Assembly (NCBI GenBank): GCA_947498775.1
Contig: CANMLL010000014.1
Location: 1-64,000 of the forward strand
Reading direction: 5' to 3'
DNA length: 64,000 nucleotides
Origin: an uncultured Aquimarina sp.
Lineage (GTDB): Bacteria > Bacteroidota > Bacteroidia > Flavobacteriales > Flavobacteriaceae
Every line of letters starts with the position of its first letter. Within the stretch, counting starts at the first letter, position 1. A program made the translations under genes and the position numbers. Shown in pieces: positions 1 to 6,577 of this stretch. Below the pieces are notes generated by a model. The model worked only from the letters and a program-made list of their open reading frames with translations. It was not told the origin of the DNA and searched no databases.

Positions 1-71
1 CTTAAAAAAAGTAACTCCATACAGCTTTTCATACACCTTAGAAAAAGTGTCCGATCCGAATTTGGAATGGC
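1..71. other. left edge, possible start of a further cassette
   Basis: This stretch lies beyond site A, so on the minus strand it should be the beginning of the next cassette. A minus-strand ATG at 32-30 opens a frame that runs off the window after about 11 codons. That is too little to identify a gene. Confidence 0.25.
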
Positions 72-203
72 AGACAATACTTAATGTATAGTTGCATAGC
101 GGAAAGATCGGTAAAGAACTCTCCGCACAGCTCAAAGATAGCAAATGCGCGTGAAATTCCGTTAGGAATTTCCGCCGCTATGAACTTATACATTTTGTTA
201 TGC
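72..203 (-). repeat. attC-like site A (type 1, about 132 bp)
   Basis: This is an imperfect hairpin whose arms lie around 80-105 and 170-203 and carry the pair ATGTATAG / CTTATACAT. The right end is GTTATGC (197-203), which matches the left end GCATAAC of site B across the intervening unit. The left end is decayed (AGACAAT where others have nnnTAAC). The interior matches sites D and E, including the small palindrome AATTCCGTTAGGAATT. Confidence 0.75.
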
Positions 204-401
204 GCTGGCTTTTTTGTCAGCCGCGACTTTGCAAAGTAGCCTTAAGCAAAGCGATACCTGCTTGCGAACCCCTTGCGAACTGCTTTTTCCATTTCCTGCG
301 ATCGCTTTGCGACTTTGGGTTGGGAAACAATTCTCACAAAATTGTAAGTATCCCTAAAATCCGCTACAGTTAGAATTAGAAAATAACTGTAAATTTAGGA
401 T

Positions 402-668
402 ATGAAAAAAAGTAGATTAAGCGAAGTACAAATCGTCAAGGTTTTGAAGCAACATGAATCGGGAGTTTCTGTGAAAGAACTCTGTAAAGAGTATGGAGTA
501 AGTGCAGCCACATTTTACAATTGGAAGAGCAAATATGGAGGTATGGACGCACCTCAACTCAAAAAGCTTAAAGAAATGGAATCTGAACTTTCTCGTTATA
601 AGCAGATGTATGCAGAGTTAGCCCATCAGAACTATGCTTTAAAGGATTTGATCGAAAAAAAGCTTTAA
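402..668 (+). CDS. IS3-family transposase OrfA (helix-turn-helix subunit)
   Basis: An 88-residue protein with an N-terminal helix-turn-helix (about residues 7-45, including GVSVKELCKEYGVSAATFYNWK) and a C-terminal leucine-rich coiled coil, as in IS3-family OrfA. It binds the IS ends. The gene ends in a run of A before its stop. A slippery A6G stretch at 656-662 would allow -1 frameshifting into orfB to make the OrfAB transposase. The length is normal and the gene looks intact. Confidence 0.95.
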   Translation: MKKSRLSEVQIVKVLKQHESGVSVKELCKEYGVSAATFYNWKSKYGGMDAPQLKKLKEMESELSRYKQMYAELAHQNYALKDLIEKKL

Positions 669-1537
669 GGCCATCTGACAAACGTGATAGTGTAAGTTAT
701 CTGATCAGTGAGCACAAGCTAAGCGTACGGATTTCCTGTAAGCTTTTATGTTTAAGTACTTCGGTGTATTACTACCGTTCTAAGCAAACTGATGATAAGG
801 AACTTAGAGATTTACTGGATCAGTTGGCCGAATCGCATCCTACCTATGGATTTAGGAAACTTTTTAAGATGATACGAAAACAAGGCTATGTGTATAATCA
901 TAAACGTGTCTATAGAGTATACAAACAAATGGGCTTAAATATCAGAAGAAAACGTAAAAGACGTATTCCAGAGCGTGTTAAAGAACCCTTGACACTTCCT
1001 ATAAATATTAATATTATGTGGAGCATTGATTTTATGCAGGATAGTTTTTTAAATGGTAAAAGTTTTAGAACACTTAACATTATAGATGATTTTAACCGCG
1101 AGTGTCTTTGGATTACGGCTGATGTGTCAATTGCTTCCGCTAGAGTTACCAGGGAACTAGATAAACTCATTGAGTATCGTGGAAAACCAGAATGGATACG
1201 AGTAGATAATGGACCAGAGTTTACCAGTGCTCACTTCCAAGATTGGTGTGAACAAAATGATATCAAAATACGATATATCCAACCAGGAAAACCTGTTCAG
1301 AATAGTTTTATAGAACGATTTAACCGAAGTTATAGAGAAGAAATACTTAATGCCTATCTGTTTTCTTCTTTGAAACAAGTAAACATCTTGACCGAAGAAT
1401 GGATAGAACATTATAACAATAAAAGGCCTCATGAGGCTCTAGGTGATCTGACACCTATAGAATTTTCAGCCAAATATGGAAAAGCTAGCTTTTCCATATT
1501 TGAGGACATAAAGAATAATGAAATTTGTATAAATTAG
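662..1537 (+). CDS. IS3-family transposase OrfB (DDE integrase domain)
   Basis: The catalytic half of the transposase, reached from orfA by a -1 shift at the A-run 655-661. The orfB frame is open from 662, and the first independent start is a GTG at 764. It has an HTH_21-like region (SHPTYGFRKLFKMIRKQGY) followed by a retroviral-integrase-type core. The DDE residues are in WSIDFMQD, RVDNGPEFTS and SFIERFNRSYREE. The end HEALGDLTPIEF is typical of the family. No internal stop or deletion is seen, so the element may still be active. Confidence 0.95.
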   Translation, partial: ALRPSDKRDSVSYLISEHKLSVRISCKLLCLSTSVYYYRSKQTDDKELRDLLDQLAESHPTYGFRKLFKMIRKQGYVYNHKRVYRVYKQMGLNIRRKRKRRIPERVKEPLTLPININIMWSIDFMQDSFLNGKSFRTLNIIDDFNRECLWITADVSIASARVTRELDKLIEYRGKPEWIRVDNGPEFTSAHFQDWCEQNDIKIRYIQPGKPVQNSFIERFNRSYREEILNAYLFSSLKQVNILTEEWIEHYNNKRPHEALGDLTPIEFSAKYGKASFSIFEDIKNNEICIN

Positions 1538-1714
1538 ACTGTGGCTAATTTAGGGGTACTTACAAAATGACGATGACCTTTCTTTCGTCAGTTGCGGATA
1601 TGAGGGAACCTTTGGATCATTAAAAATCTTTGAAAAAATACTCAGGTCTTCGATCTGGCGTTTGTCAGTTTTGAGTGTTGCTTGCGATTTGTTTTTCGCA
1701 CCTTCGATGCTGGC

Positions 1715-1885
1715 GCATAACGTTTAATATATGTGTCGTAGCAGGGCAAAATGTTACCTAGCCATCGACATTATCTGCGCATTGGTTGCTAACTTTTCCA
1801 TTCTGCAAGCATTGCGCCATTGCAAAAATACACAGACTTTTCGAATCATCACTTAGCTGCTATGATCACATATATAGTGTTATGG
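1715..1885 (-). repeat. attC-like site B (type 2, 171 bp)
   Basis: An imperfect hairpin with outer arms GCATAACGTTTAATATATG... and ...CACATATATAGTGTTATGG and a long interior. It is the same length as site F and closely similar to it. GCATAAC (1715-1721) pairs with site A's GTTATGC across cassette 6. GTTATGGGGC (from 1879) pairs with site C's GCCCCCTAAC at 9 of 10 positions across cassette 5. Confidence 0.82.
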
Positions 1886-2239
1886 GGCGTACCACTTTCA
1901 CAAGCCAGAACTTTGCAAACATGCCGCAGTAAAGCGATATCTGATTGCGCTGTGATTTCTCAATCTTTTTCATTCTTATGCGATCGCTTTACTGCCATCG
2001 AGGCTATCACAGATTTTAGCTGGTCGACACTGCGTTTTCCGTCCGTTTTATCGTGATAATCCTAAAAAAAGCGATTTTATAGCACGTTTTGTTCCGAAAT
2101 ACTCCGTTTTCTTGATTTTTCATCGCTTTTTTGCTTTGGATCAGTCACGAGCCATTGCAAAAAATTCAGATTCCGTTAGCGTGAGTCTTGTCAGTTTTGG
2201 GTTCAAATTGCGTTTTGATTTTCAGAGCTAGAGTATGCC
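1886..2239 (-). other. non-coding or decayed cassette body 4 (most diverged copy)
   Basis: There is no convincing gene in these 354 bp. The stretch is a distant relative of the other bodies. It keeps the inverted repeat, here 13 bp long: GCAGTAAAGCGAT (1926-1938) / ATCGCTTTACTGC (1983-1995). One base pair has changed on both arms relative to the other copies (C:G to T:A). The distal part shares GTCAGTTTTG and nearby words with the others. Minus-strand frames such as RYRFTAACL are broken by stops. Confidence 0.55.
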
Positions 2240-2307
2240 CCCTAACGTTCCTTGTATGTTGCGTTTGCCTGCCGAAGGCGGCATGTGCAATATACAATTT
2301 GTTAGGC
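2240..2307 (-). repeat. attC-like site C (short, 68 bp)
   Basis: A compact hairpin with left arm CCCTAACGTTCCTTGTATGT and right arm CAATATACAATTTGTTAGGC, around a GCCGAAGGCGGC tip. On the minus strand it starts GCCTAAC, a perfect RYYYAAC core, 10 bp after the stop of the ABC ATPase gene. Its GTTAGGCAA end is fully complementary to the TTGCCTAAC end of site D on the other side of the two-gene cassette. Confidence 0.85.
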
Positions 2308-2317
2308 AAAGTTTTTT

Positions 2318-2986
2318 TTACTCTTTCGAGTATAAATATTCGTACTTGATTAAATCATCTTTAGACATTATTTCAATTTTTTCAGCGTCTTTGATTACAA
2401 AATTTCGATCTGTTATTTCCAAAACATCATTGTAATAGTGATCCGTTAAAATGATCCCCTTTGTTTCTCTTAGGTTGAGCAATAGTTTTTTGATTACGTC
2501 TTTATATAGCGGTTCGATCATCGAAAAAGGCTCATCTAACATCATAAAAGAGTGGTCTAGATTTCCAATTATTAGTAATTCAAAATAGCGTAATTGCCCT
2601 AGAGATAATTTTCCAGCTTTTGTTTTTTCAAAACTTGAGATTTTTGGAGCGTAAAAAATTTTGTCCTGATCATCTCCGTTTGGGAAAAACATAGGTATGA
2701 TTTCTCTTATGGTTTTTTCTTTTGGCAAAAATGTGTCTTGAGGTAAGTAGGCTATCTGTTTAGATGGAATAATTTCTTTTGGTACAATTGTTTTTGAATT
2801 AATTTTTATTTGAATTGCATCTGCTTTTACAGTTCCAAAGATTAATTTTAAAAATGTTGATTTTCCAGTTCCATTGCGTCCAAAAATTCCAATGATTTCT
2901 CCAGTTTTACATTTCAGAGAAATATCTTTTAAAATTACTTTTTTACGGTAAGATTTATTAAGATTAGTTACCTCTAATAAATTCAT
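2318..2986 (-). CDS. ABC transporter ATP-binding protein (cassette-borne)
   Basis: A complete 222-residue ABC ATPase with Walker A GRNGTGKST (about residues 36-44), a Q-loop around AYLPQD, the signature LSLGQ, Walker B FMMLDEP and the switch histidine in LTDHYY. It would power transport together with the small membrane protein encoded immediately upstream (adjacent genes, no gap). The substrate cannot be told. The stop is followed by attC-like site C, so the pair forms the coding part of one cassette. Its low GC matches the neighbouring cassette genes. Confidence 0.9.
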   Translation of the reverse strand: MNLLEVTNLNKSYRKKVILKDISLKCKTGEIIGIFGRNGTGKSTFLKLIFGTVKADAIQIKINSKTIVPKEIIPSKQIAYLPQDTFLPKEKTIREIIPMFFPNGDDQDKIFYAPKISSFEKTKAGKLSLGQLRYFELLIIGNLDHSFMMLDEPFSMIEPLYKDVIKKLLLNLRETKGIILTDHYYNDVLEITDRNFVIKDAEKIEIMSKDDLIKYEYLYSKE

Positions 2987-3268
2987 TTAATTGATTATTA
3001 TATAAATTAAAAGAACTAAGAAAGATATAGAGGTGTTTATTGTCCATACTTTTTTTATCAAGTTCATTTTGGTTAAACCTAGATTGTGATATCCAAAATA
3101 TTCATTCTTTTTAAATGCTCCAAAACCAATATAGCCAATTAAAATACCAAAGGAGGAAAATATAATTAAACTCCAAAAAATACCGGATGTAAATCCAAAA
3201 AATAACGAAAAGGGAAGAGTAAACATATTGACATCTAAATAGTATTTCCAAATCGCCCTACTGTACAT
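2987..3268 (-). CDS. small membrane protein, probable partner of the ABC ATPase
   Basis: A 93-residue hydrophobic protein with about three membrane segments (about residues 14-30, 32-50 and 73-91) and no recognised motif. Its stop directly abuts the ATPase start, which suggests translational coupling and a two-component transporter. It begins 40 bp downstream of site D on the gene strand, as expected for the first gene of a cassette. The family is not recognised. The transporter role is inferred only from the neighbour. Confidence 0.75.
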   Translation of the reverse strand: MYSRAIWKYYLDVNMFTLPFSLFFGFTSGIFWSLIIFSSFGILIGYIGFGAFKKNEYFGYHNLGLTKMNLIKKVWTINTSISFLVLLIYIIIN

Positions 3269-3308
3269 TTTTCAATCTTGAGTTTAATTTCATATAGTTT
3301 TCAATTTT

Positions 3309-3441
3309 GCCTAACGTTTAATGTATAGTTTGTAGCGGAAATATACAAAGCGTTACACTCCGCCACTGCTCAAAGGTAGCAAAAGCGCGTGAAATTCCGT
3401 TAGGAATTTCCGCCGCTATGAACTTATACATGTTGTTATGC
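3309..3441 (-). repeat. attC-like site D (type 1, 133 bp)
   Basis: Arms GCCTAACGTTTAATGTATAG and CTTATACATGTTGTTATGC enclose an interior shared with sites A and E. The two outer cores do not match each other well (GCCTAAC against GTTATGC). Each matches its cassette partner instead: TTGCCTAAC with GTTAGGCAA of site C, and GTTATGCGCC with GGCGCATAAC of site E (10 of 10). That pattern is what G^TT exchange of cassettes produces. Confidence 0.87.
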
Positions 3442-3726
3442 GCCGGCTTTTTTATCAGCCGAGACTTTTTAAAAAAGCCTAAAGCAAAGCGATAACTGCT
3501 TGCGAACCACTTGCGAACTGCTTTTTCCAATTCCCGCGATCGCTTTGCGACTTTGGGTTGAACAATAACCATCACAAAATTGCAATGGCCTTTATTCCGT
3601 CAGTTGCGGATATGAGGAAACCTTTGGATCATTAAAAATCTTTGAAAAAATACTCAGGTCTTCGGTCTGGCGTTTGTCAGTTTTGAGTGTTGCTTGCGAT
3701 TTGTTTTTCGCACCTTCGATGCTGGC
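3442..3726 (-). other. non-coding or decayed cassette body 2
   Basis: These 285 bp hold no convincing gene. The body carries the inverted repeat GCAAAGCGAT (3484-3493) / ATCGCTTTGC (3539-3548) and a small hairpin GGCTTTTTTATCAGCC near site D. Its minus strand has two protein-like frames: one ends PKVSSYPQLTE, and a second, overlapping frame contains KRSRELEKAVRKW. Neither has a sound start and both read into the flanking sites. It is also the empty-site reference for the IS3 insertion. Confidence 0.6.
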
Positions 3727-3858
3727 GCATAACGTTTTATGTATAGTGTCGTAGCGGGCTGATCTAAAATTAACGTTCCGCACGGCTCAAAGATAGTAAA
3801 CCTGCGTGAAATTCCGTTAGGAATTTCCGCCGCTATGCACTTATACATTTTGTTATGC
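3727..3858 (-). repeat. attC-like site E (type 1, 132 bp)
   Basis: Type 1 hairpin with GCATAACGTTTTATGTATAG and CTTATACATTTTGTTATGC arms, and the interior AATTCCGTTAGGAATT palindrome also seen in A and D. GGCGCATAAC is fully complementary to site D's GTTATGCGCC. GTTATGC is complementary to site F's GCATAAC. Confidence 0.85.
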
Positions 3859-4143
3859 TCTGGCTTTTTATAGAGCCTGTACTTTGCAAAGTAGCCTGTG
3901 GCAAAGCGATAACTGCTTTCGAAATCTTTGCGAACTACTTTTCTAACTCTTGCGATCGCTTTGCTGCCATTGGATTATGCCAAACCACCCCAAGTTCGCT
4001 GCCGCGTAAAGCGTCCGAATCGGGGAGTAGCTCCAAACTTTTGAATCGGTAAAAATCTTTGAAAAAATACTCGGATCTTCGGTCTGGCGTTTGTCAGTTT
4101 TGAGTGTTGCTTGCGATTTGCTTTTCAGACCTCAGATGCTGGC
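3859..4143 (-). other. non-coding or decayed cassette body 3
   Basis: A 285-bp relative of bodies 1 and 2 with a replaced middle (about 3970-4045). It retains GCAAAGCGAT (3901-3910) / ATCGCTTTGC (3955-3964) and the shared distal block from about 4049. The protein-like frames seen in its relatives carry an in-frame TAG and a frameshift here, so this copy at least cannot encode the same product. Confidence 0.6.
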
Positions 4144-4314
4144 GCATAACGTTTTATATATGTGTCGTAGCAGGGTAAAATGTTACCAAGCTTTTCGACT
4201 TTTCTGTGCATTGGTTGCTAACTTTTACTTTTTGCAAGCATTGCGCCTTACCAAAAATACAACAACCATTCGATTGATCACTTTGCTGCTATGATCACAT
4301 ATATTGTGTTGTAC
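4144..4314 (-). repeat. attC-like site F (type 2, 171 bp)
   Basis: Same length and layout as site B, with arms GCATAACGTTTTATATATG and CACATATATTGTGTTGTAC. On the minus strand it begins 10 bp after the lipoprotein stop. Its own outer cores do not pair fully (GCATAAC against GTTGTAC). GTTGTACAC is complementary at 9 of 9 positions to site G's GTGTACAAC, across the lipoprotein gene. Confidence 0.88.
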
Positions 4315-4324
4315 ACTGGCTATT

Positions 4325-4912
4325 TTATTCTATGTGATACCAGTCATATTTTTTTCCATTCCAGAAGAGAATTCCTCCGCCGTGAGATTCTTGAACACTC
4401 ATCGAGATTCCGTCTCCGATTAACTTAAAGATTTTACTTTTGTCTGGTCCAATGATATCACCAGTTTTTTCATCCACTAATGTTGGAGCTATATCTTGTC
4501 CTTTTGGAATAATCTCAAACTTATCAATCCAATCAAGATTAGTTTGTCCGTTAATCTCTTTACCCGCTCCAAAGACTCTATATTGAGGTTCAGAAGCGTT
4601 ATGAATAATAACAAGTCCATAAAAACCATTTTCAAGGTTTATTACCGGTGATGCGAAATCTTCTTTATGATCACCATTAAAATCTCCATAAAATACATTA
4701 TCAATATCAAAATTTAGGCTATCAGGGACATTTGCCAATTTCACAAAATCCGGAAATGTTTTTTGAATATCCAATTCAGTTGGAACAGAGTCAATTTTCT
4801 TTTCTACGGATTCAACAGTAGATTTTTCTAGTTTGGATTCTTTAGATTTTTTGGTGGAATATGAGCAAGAAGTAAAAATTAATATTATTAATATAATTAG
4901 GTTTTGTTTCAT
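4325..4912 (-). CDS. putative lipoprotein (first cassette)
   Basis: A 195-residue protein with a lipoprotein signal (hydrophobic run then FTSC, Cys16), a Lys/Ser/Glu-rich linker (about 20-45) and a folded domain containing YGDFNGDHKEDFASP, an FG-GAP/VCBS-like Asp-rich loop. It is probably anchored in the outer or inner membrane facing the periplasm. The exact family is not recognised. It is the only gene in the cassette between sites G and F, and the one nearest the recombinase. Confidence 0.82.
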   Translation of the reverse strand: MKQNLIILIILIFTSCSYSTKKSKESKLEKSTVESVEKKIDSVPTELDIQKTFPDFVKLANVPDSLNFDIDNVFYGDFNGDHKEDFASPVINLENGFYGLVIIHNASEPQYRVFGAGKEINGQTNLDWIDKFEIIPKGQDIAPTLVDEKTGDIIGPDKSKIFKLIGDGISMSVQESHGGGILFWNGKKYDWYHIE

Positions 4913-4925
4913 TTTTTATGCTTGT

Positions 4926-4976
4926 GTACAACGTTTGTGTATAGTTACAAAAGGTAACTATATATTTCTTTTATGC
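4926..4976 (-). repeat. attC/attI-like site G next to the recombinase gene (51 bp)
   Basis: A short hairpin with GTACAACGTTTGTGTATAGTTAC, loop, and GTAACTATATATTTCTTTTATGC as arms; the inner TAGTTAC/GTAACTA stem is perfect. It lies 6 bp beyond the recombinase stop codon. It could be the primary attachment site (attI equivalent) or the attC of a cassette carrying the recombinase itself. GTGTACAAC matches site F's end exactly. Confidence 0.72.
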
Positions 4977-4982
4977 TGAGTG

Positions 4983-6110
4983 CTAAATTAGTAAATCTTT
5001 TATGTTCTTAAAGATATTCGTAGTTACATGGGTATAAATTTCTGTCGTTTTGCTTGATTTATGACCTAATAAAACTTGTATATACCGTAAATCAGCCCCT
5101 TCTTCAAGCAAATGCGTGGCAAAACTATGGCGTAACATATGAGGGGATACTTTTCTCAATATACGAGCTTTAGTAGCCGATCTACTTATGACTTTTAATA
5201 CACTTGATTGACTATAAGGAGTGCCAGGTTTTGGTCCTTCAAATAGATAAACTTTTGGCCTGTATGCTTTGTAGTACTTTCTTAGATCCTCTAATACACT
5301 CTTGTTAAGAACGGTATGCCGATCTCGATTTCCTTTACCTTGTTTTACCTTAATAAGCATGCGTTTACTATCTATATCTTCAATTCTTAGATGAAGTAAT
5401 TCGCTTCTTCGTAAACCAGAAGAATACAACAAACTGATAATACATCTATGCTTCAGATTGGTCGTTACCTCGAGCATTTGCAGTATTTCTTCTTTTGATA
5501 GCACATCTGGTAATTTTTTTTCTTTAAAAGGCCTTTCGATACTGTAAAACCTATTTGGCATTCCTAGCACCACTTCATAATAAAACTTAATGCTGTTAAT
5601 AGATTGATTTATATAGCTTATTGAGTGTTTCTGATGTACAAGATGTTGTATATAACTCCGTATTTCTTGCTCAGAAATCGAATTAATCTCAAATTCCTTG
5701 TAATAATTTATAAATTTTTCGAAATGATAAAGGTACACTTTACAGGTATTCATAGCATACTGTTTAAGCTCTAGTTTTATAAGGTATGCTTCGGGAGTAT
5801 ATCGATAACCATTGGTTTTAACTCTATTGCGATACCATTGTATGTCTATCGGACTATTGGCTCTAATAGGTTTGTCTTTAAAAAAGAAACTACAGTTTAT
5901 CCAAGCCACTCCTCTAAATTTGTCAAAAACCGTATTAAGATTTTCTTTGGTATTAATGATGTATACCATAGAGAACTTCTTACTCCATCTAGGATTGGGG
6001 AGCTCTTTGATCAACGCTTGGATTACTTTATCAGGTGTAAATTGTATCCCAATCATCTTTTGATTATGAATCAACAAATGTTTCAGTGTGATATGTTTAG
6101 TGAGGTTCAT
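4983..6110 (-). CDS. tyrosine recombinase, candidate cassette integrase
   Basis: A 375-residue site-specific recombinase. An extra N-terminal region (about 1-100) is of unknown function. A SAM-like core-binding domain spans about 104-183, and the catalytic domain about 200-375. All active-site residues are present: Arg234 (SGLRRSEL), Lys259 (KQGKGNRDR), His324 and Arg327 (PHMLRHSFATHLL), His350 (LLGHKSS), Tyr359 (IYTHV). The 65 residues between Lys259 and His324 leave no room for the roughly 35-residue segment typical of IntI, so it groups by eye with XerC/D-like enzymes. It lies at the head of the site array and reads in the same direction as the cassette genes. That it moves the cassettes is an inference from position. 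Confidence 0.9.
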   Translation of the reverse strand: MNLTKHITLKHLLIHNQKMIGIQFTPDKVIQALIKELPNPRWSKKFSMVYIINTKENLNTVFDKFRGVAWINCSFFFKDKPIRANSPIDIQWYRNRVKTNGYRYTPEAYLIKLELKQYAMNTCKVYLYHFEKFINYYKEFEINSISEQEIRSYIQHLVHQKHSISYINQSINSIKFYYEVVLGMPNRFYSIERPFKEKKLPDVLSKEEILQMLEVTTNLKHRCIISLLYSSGLRRSELLHLRIEDIDSKRMLIKVKQGKGNRDRHTVLNKSVLEDLRKYYKAYRPKVYLFEGPKPGTPYSQSSVLKVISRSATKARILRKVSPHMLRHSFATHLLEEGADLRYIQVLLGHKSSKTTEIYTHVTTNIFKNIKDLLI

Positions 6111-6152
6111 GATACAAAAATGCAGTATTTAAAAATCATAGCAGTATTTTAG

Positions 6153-6192
6153 TCGAATAACATTCGAATAGGATTCGATTACTATTCAATTA
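6153..6192. promoter_or_regulatory. four 11-bp-phased heptamers between divergent genes
   Basis: TCGAATA (6153), TCGAATA (6164), TCGATTA (6175) and TCAATTA (6186) start exactly 11 bp apart, about one helical turn, so all face the same side of the DNA. They fill the gap between the recombinase start (6110) and the zinc-ribbon gene start (6200). They look like iterated binding sites for a regulator or for the recombinase. Confidence 0.6.
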
Positions 6193-6199
6193 ACTAGAG

Positions 6200-6568
6200 A
6201 TGATGAATATATGTCCACAATGTAAAGCTGAAATTATAGGTAGATCTGATAAAAAATATTGTTCTATCCATTGTAAATCTGCTCATCAATATCAAAAGCG
6301 TAAATCAGAAGAAGGTTTATATTTTACTATAGACAAACAGCTTAAAACGAACCGTAAGCTCTTAAGAATTTATAATAAATCAGGAATGTCAACCATACGT
6401 AAAGAAAAACTTCTTTCTGAAGGTTTTAATCCAAAGTATTTTACGCATTACTGGAAAAACAAAAAAGGACAAGTGTATCTGTTTTGTTATGAATACGGTT
6501 TTTTAGAATTGAAAGAAGGAAACAAGAAAAAATACGTATTGGTTACCTGGCAGGAATATATGAAGTAG
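6200..6568 (+). CDS. small zinc-ribbon protein divergent from the recombinase
   Basis: A 122-residue protein with an N-terminal Cys4 zinc ribbon (CPQCKAEI...YCSIHC, residues 5-26), a basic middle and an aromatic C-terminal half. The role is not known. Zinc ribbons of this kind often bind nucleic acid. It faces the recombinase gene across 89 bp with phased repeats, so it may share control with it. The second Met (6203) is an alternative start. Confidence 0.75.
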   Translation: MMNICPQCKAEIIGRSDKKYCSIHCKSAHQYQKRKSEEGLYFTIDKQLKTNRKLLRIYNKSGMSTIRKEKLLSEGFNPKYFTHYWKNKKGQVYLFCYEYGFLELKEGNKKKYVLVTWQEYMK

Positions 6569-6577
6569 CATAAAATG

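Larger units (their letters stand above)
343..1564 (+). mobile_element. complete IS3-family insertion sequence, 1222 bp
   Basis: The element is bounded by imperfect inverted repeats starting TGTAAGTAtCCCTAAA (left) and, read on the minus strand, TGTAAGTAcCCCTAAA (right). It is flanked by the 4-bp direct repeat AAAT (339-342 and 1565-1568). The related body at 3442-3726 gives an empty-site comparison: there the same flank CACAAAAT continues directly into non-IS sequence. OrfA and OrfB are intact and linked by a -1 frameshift signal. The element sits inside a cassette body between sites A and B, so it arrived after that unit existed. Confidence 0.95.
204..1714 (-). other. non-coding or decayed cassette body 1, split by an IS3 element
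   Basis: Without the IS (343-1564) and one copy of its target duplication, this body is about 285 bp and resembles those at 3442-3726 and 3859-4143. It holds the inverted repeat GCAAAGCGAT (246-255) / ATCGCTTTGC (301-310). On the minus strand it still shows protein-like frames (KSQATLKTDKRQ near the start, KRSQEMEKAVRK later), but they are not in one uninterrupted frame with a start codon. It may be a decayed gene or a structured non-coding unit. Confidence 0.6.

Noticed and set aside
1820..2056. Plus-strand frame of 78 codons
   Set aside because: It runs out of site B into a cassette body. Composition and position follow the repeats, and related copies do not keep the frame.
2235..2435. Plus-strand frame of 66 codons
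   Set aside because: It covers hairpin site C and the antisense of the ABC ATPase gene.
3318..3575. Minus-strand frame of 85 codons, and the overlapping frames around 3592-3848
   Set aside because: They begin in cassette bodies or in site E and read through attC-like sites. The matching frames in sister copies contain stops and shifts. Kept only as evidence of possible decay.
72..4314. CRISPR array
   Set aside because: The repeats are 51-171 bp, of several classes, and hairpin-shaped. The spacers are long, related to each other or gene-bearing, and there are no cas genes.
4983..6110. Prophage or genomic island integrase
   Set aside because: No phage genes and no tRNA-type attachment site adjoin it. 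The hairpin sites on one side explain its context better.
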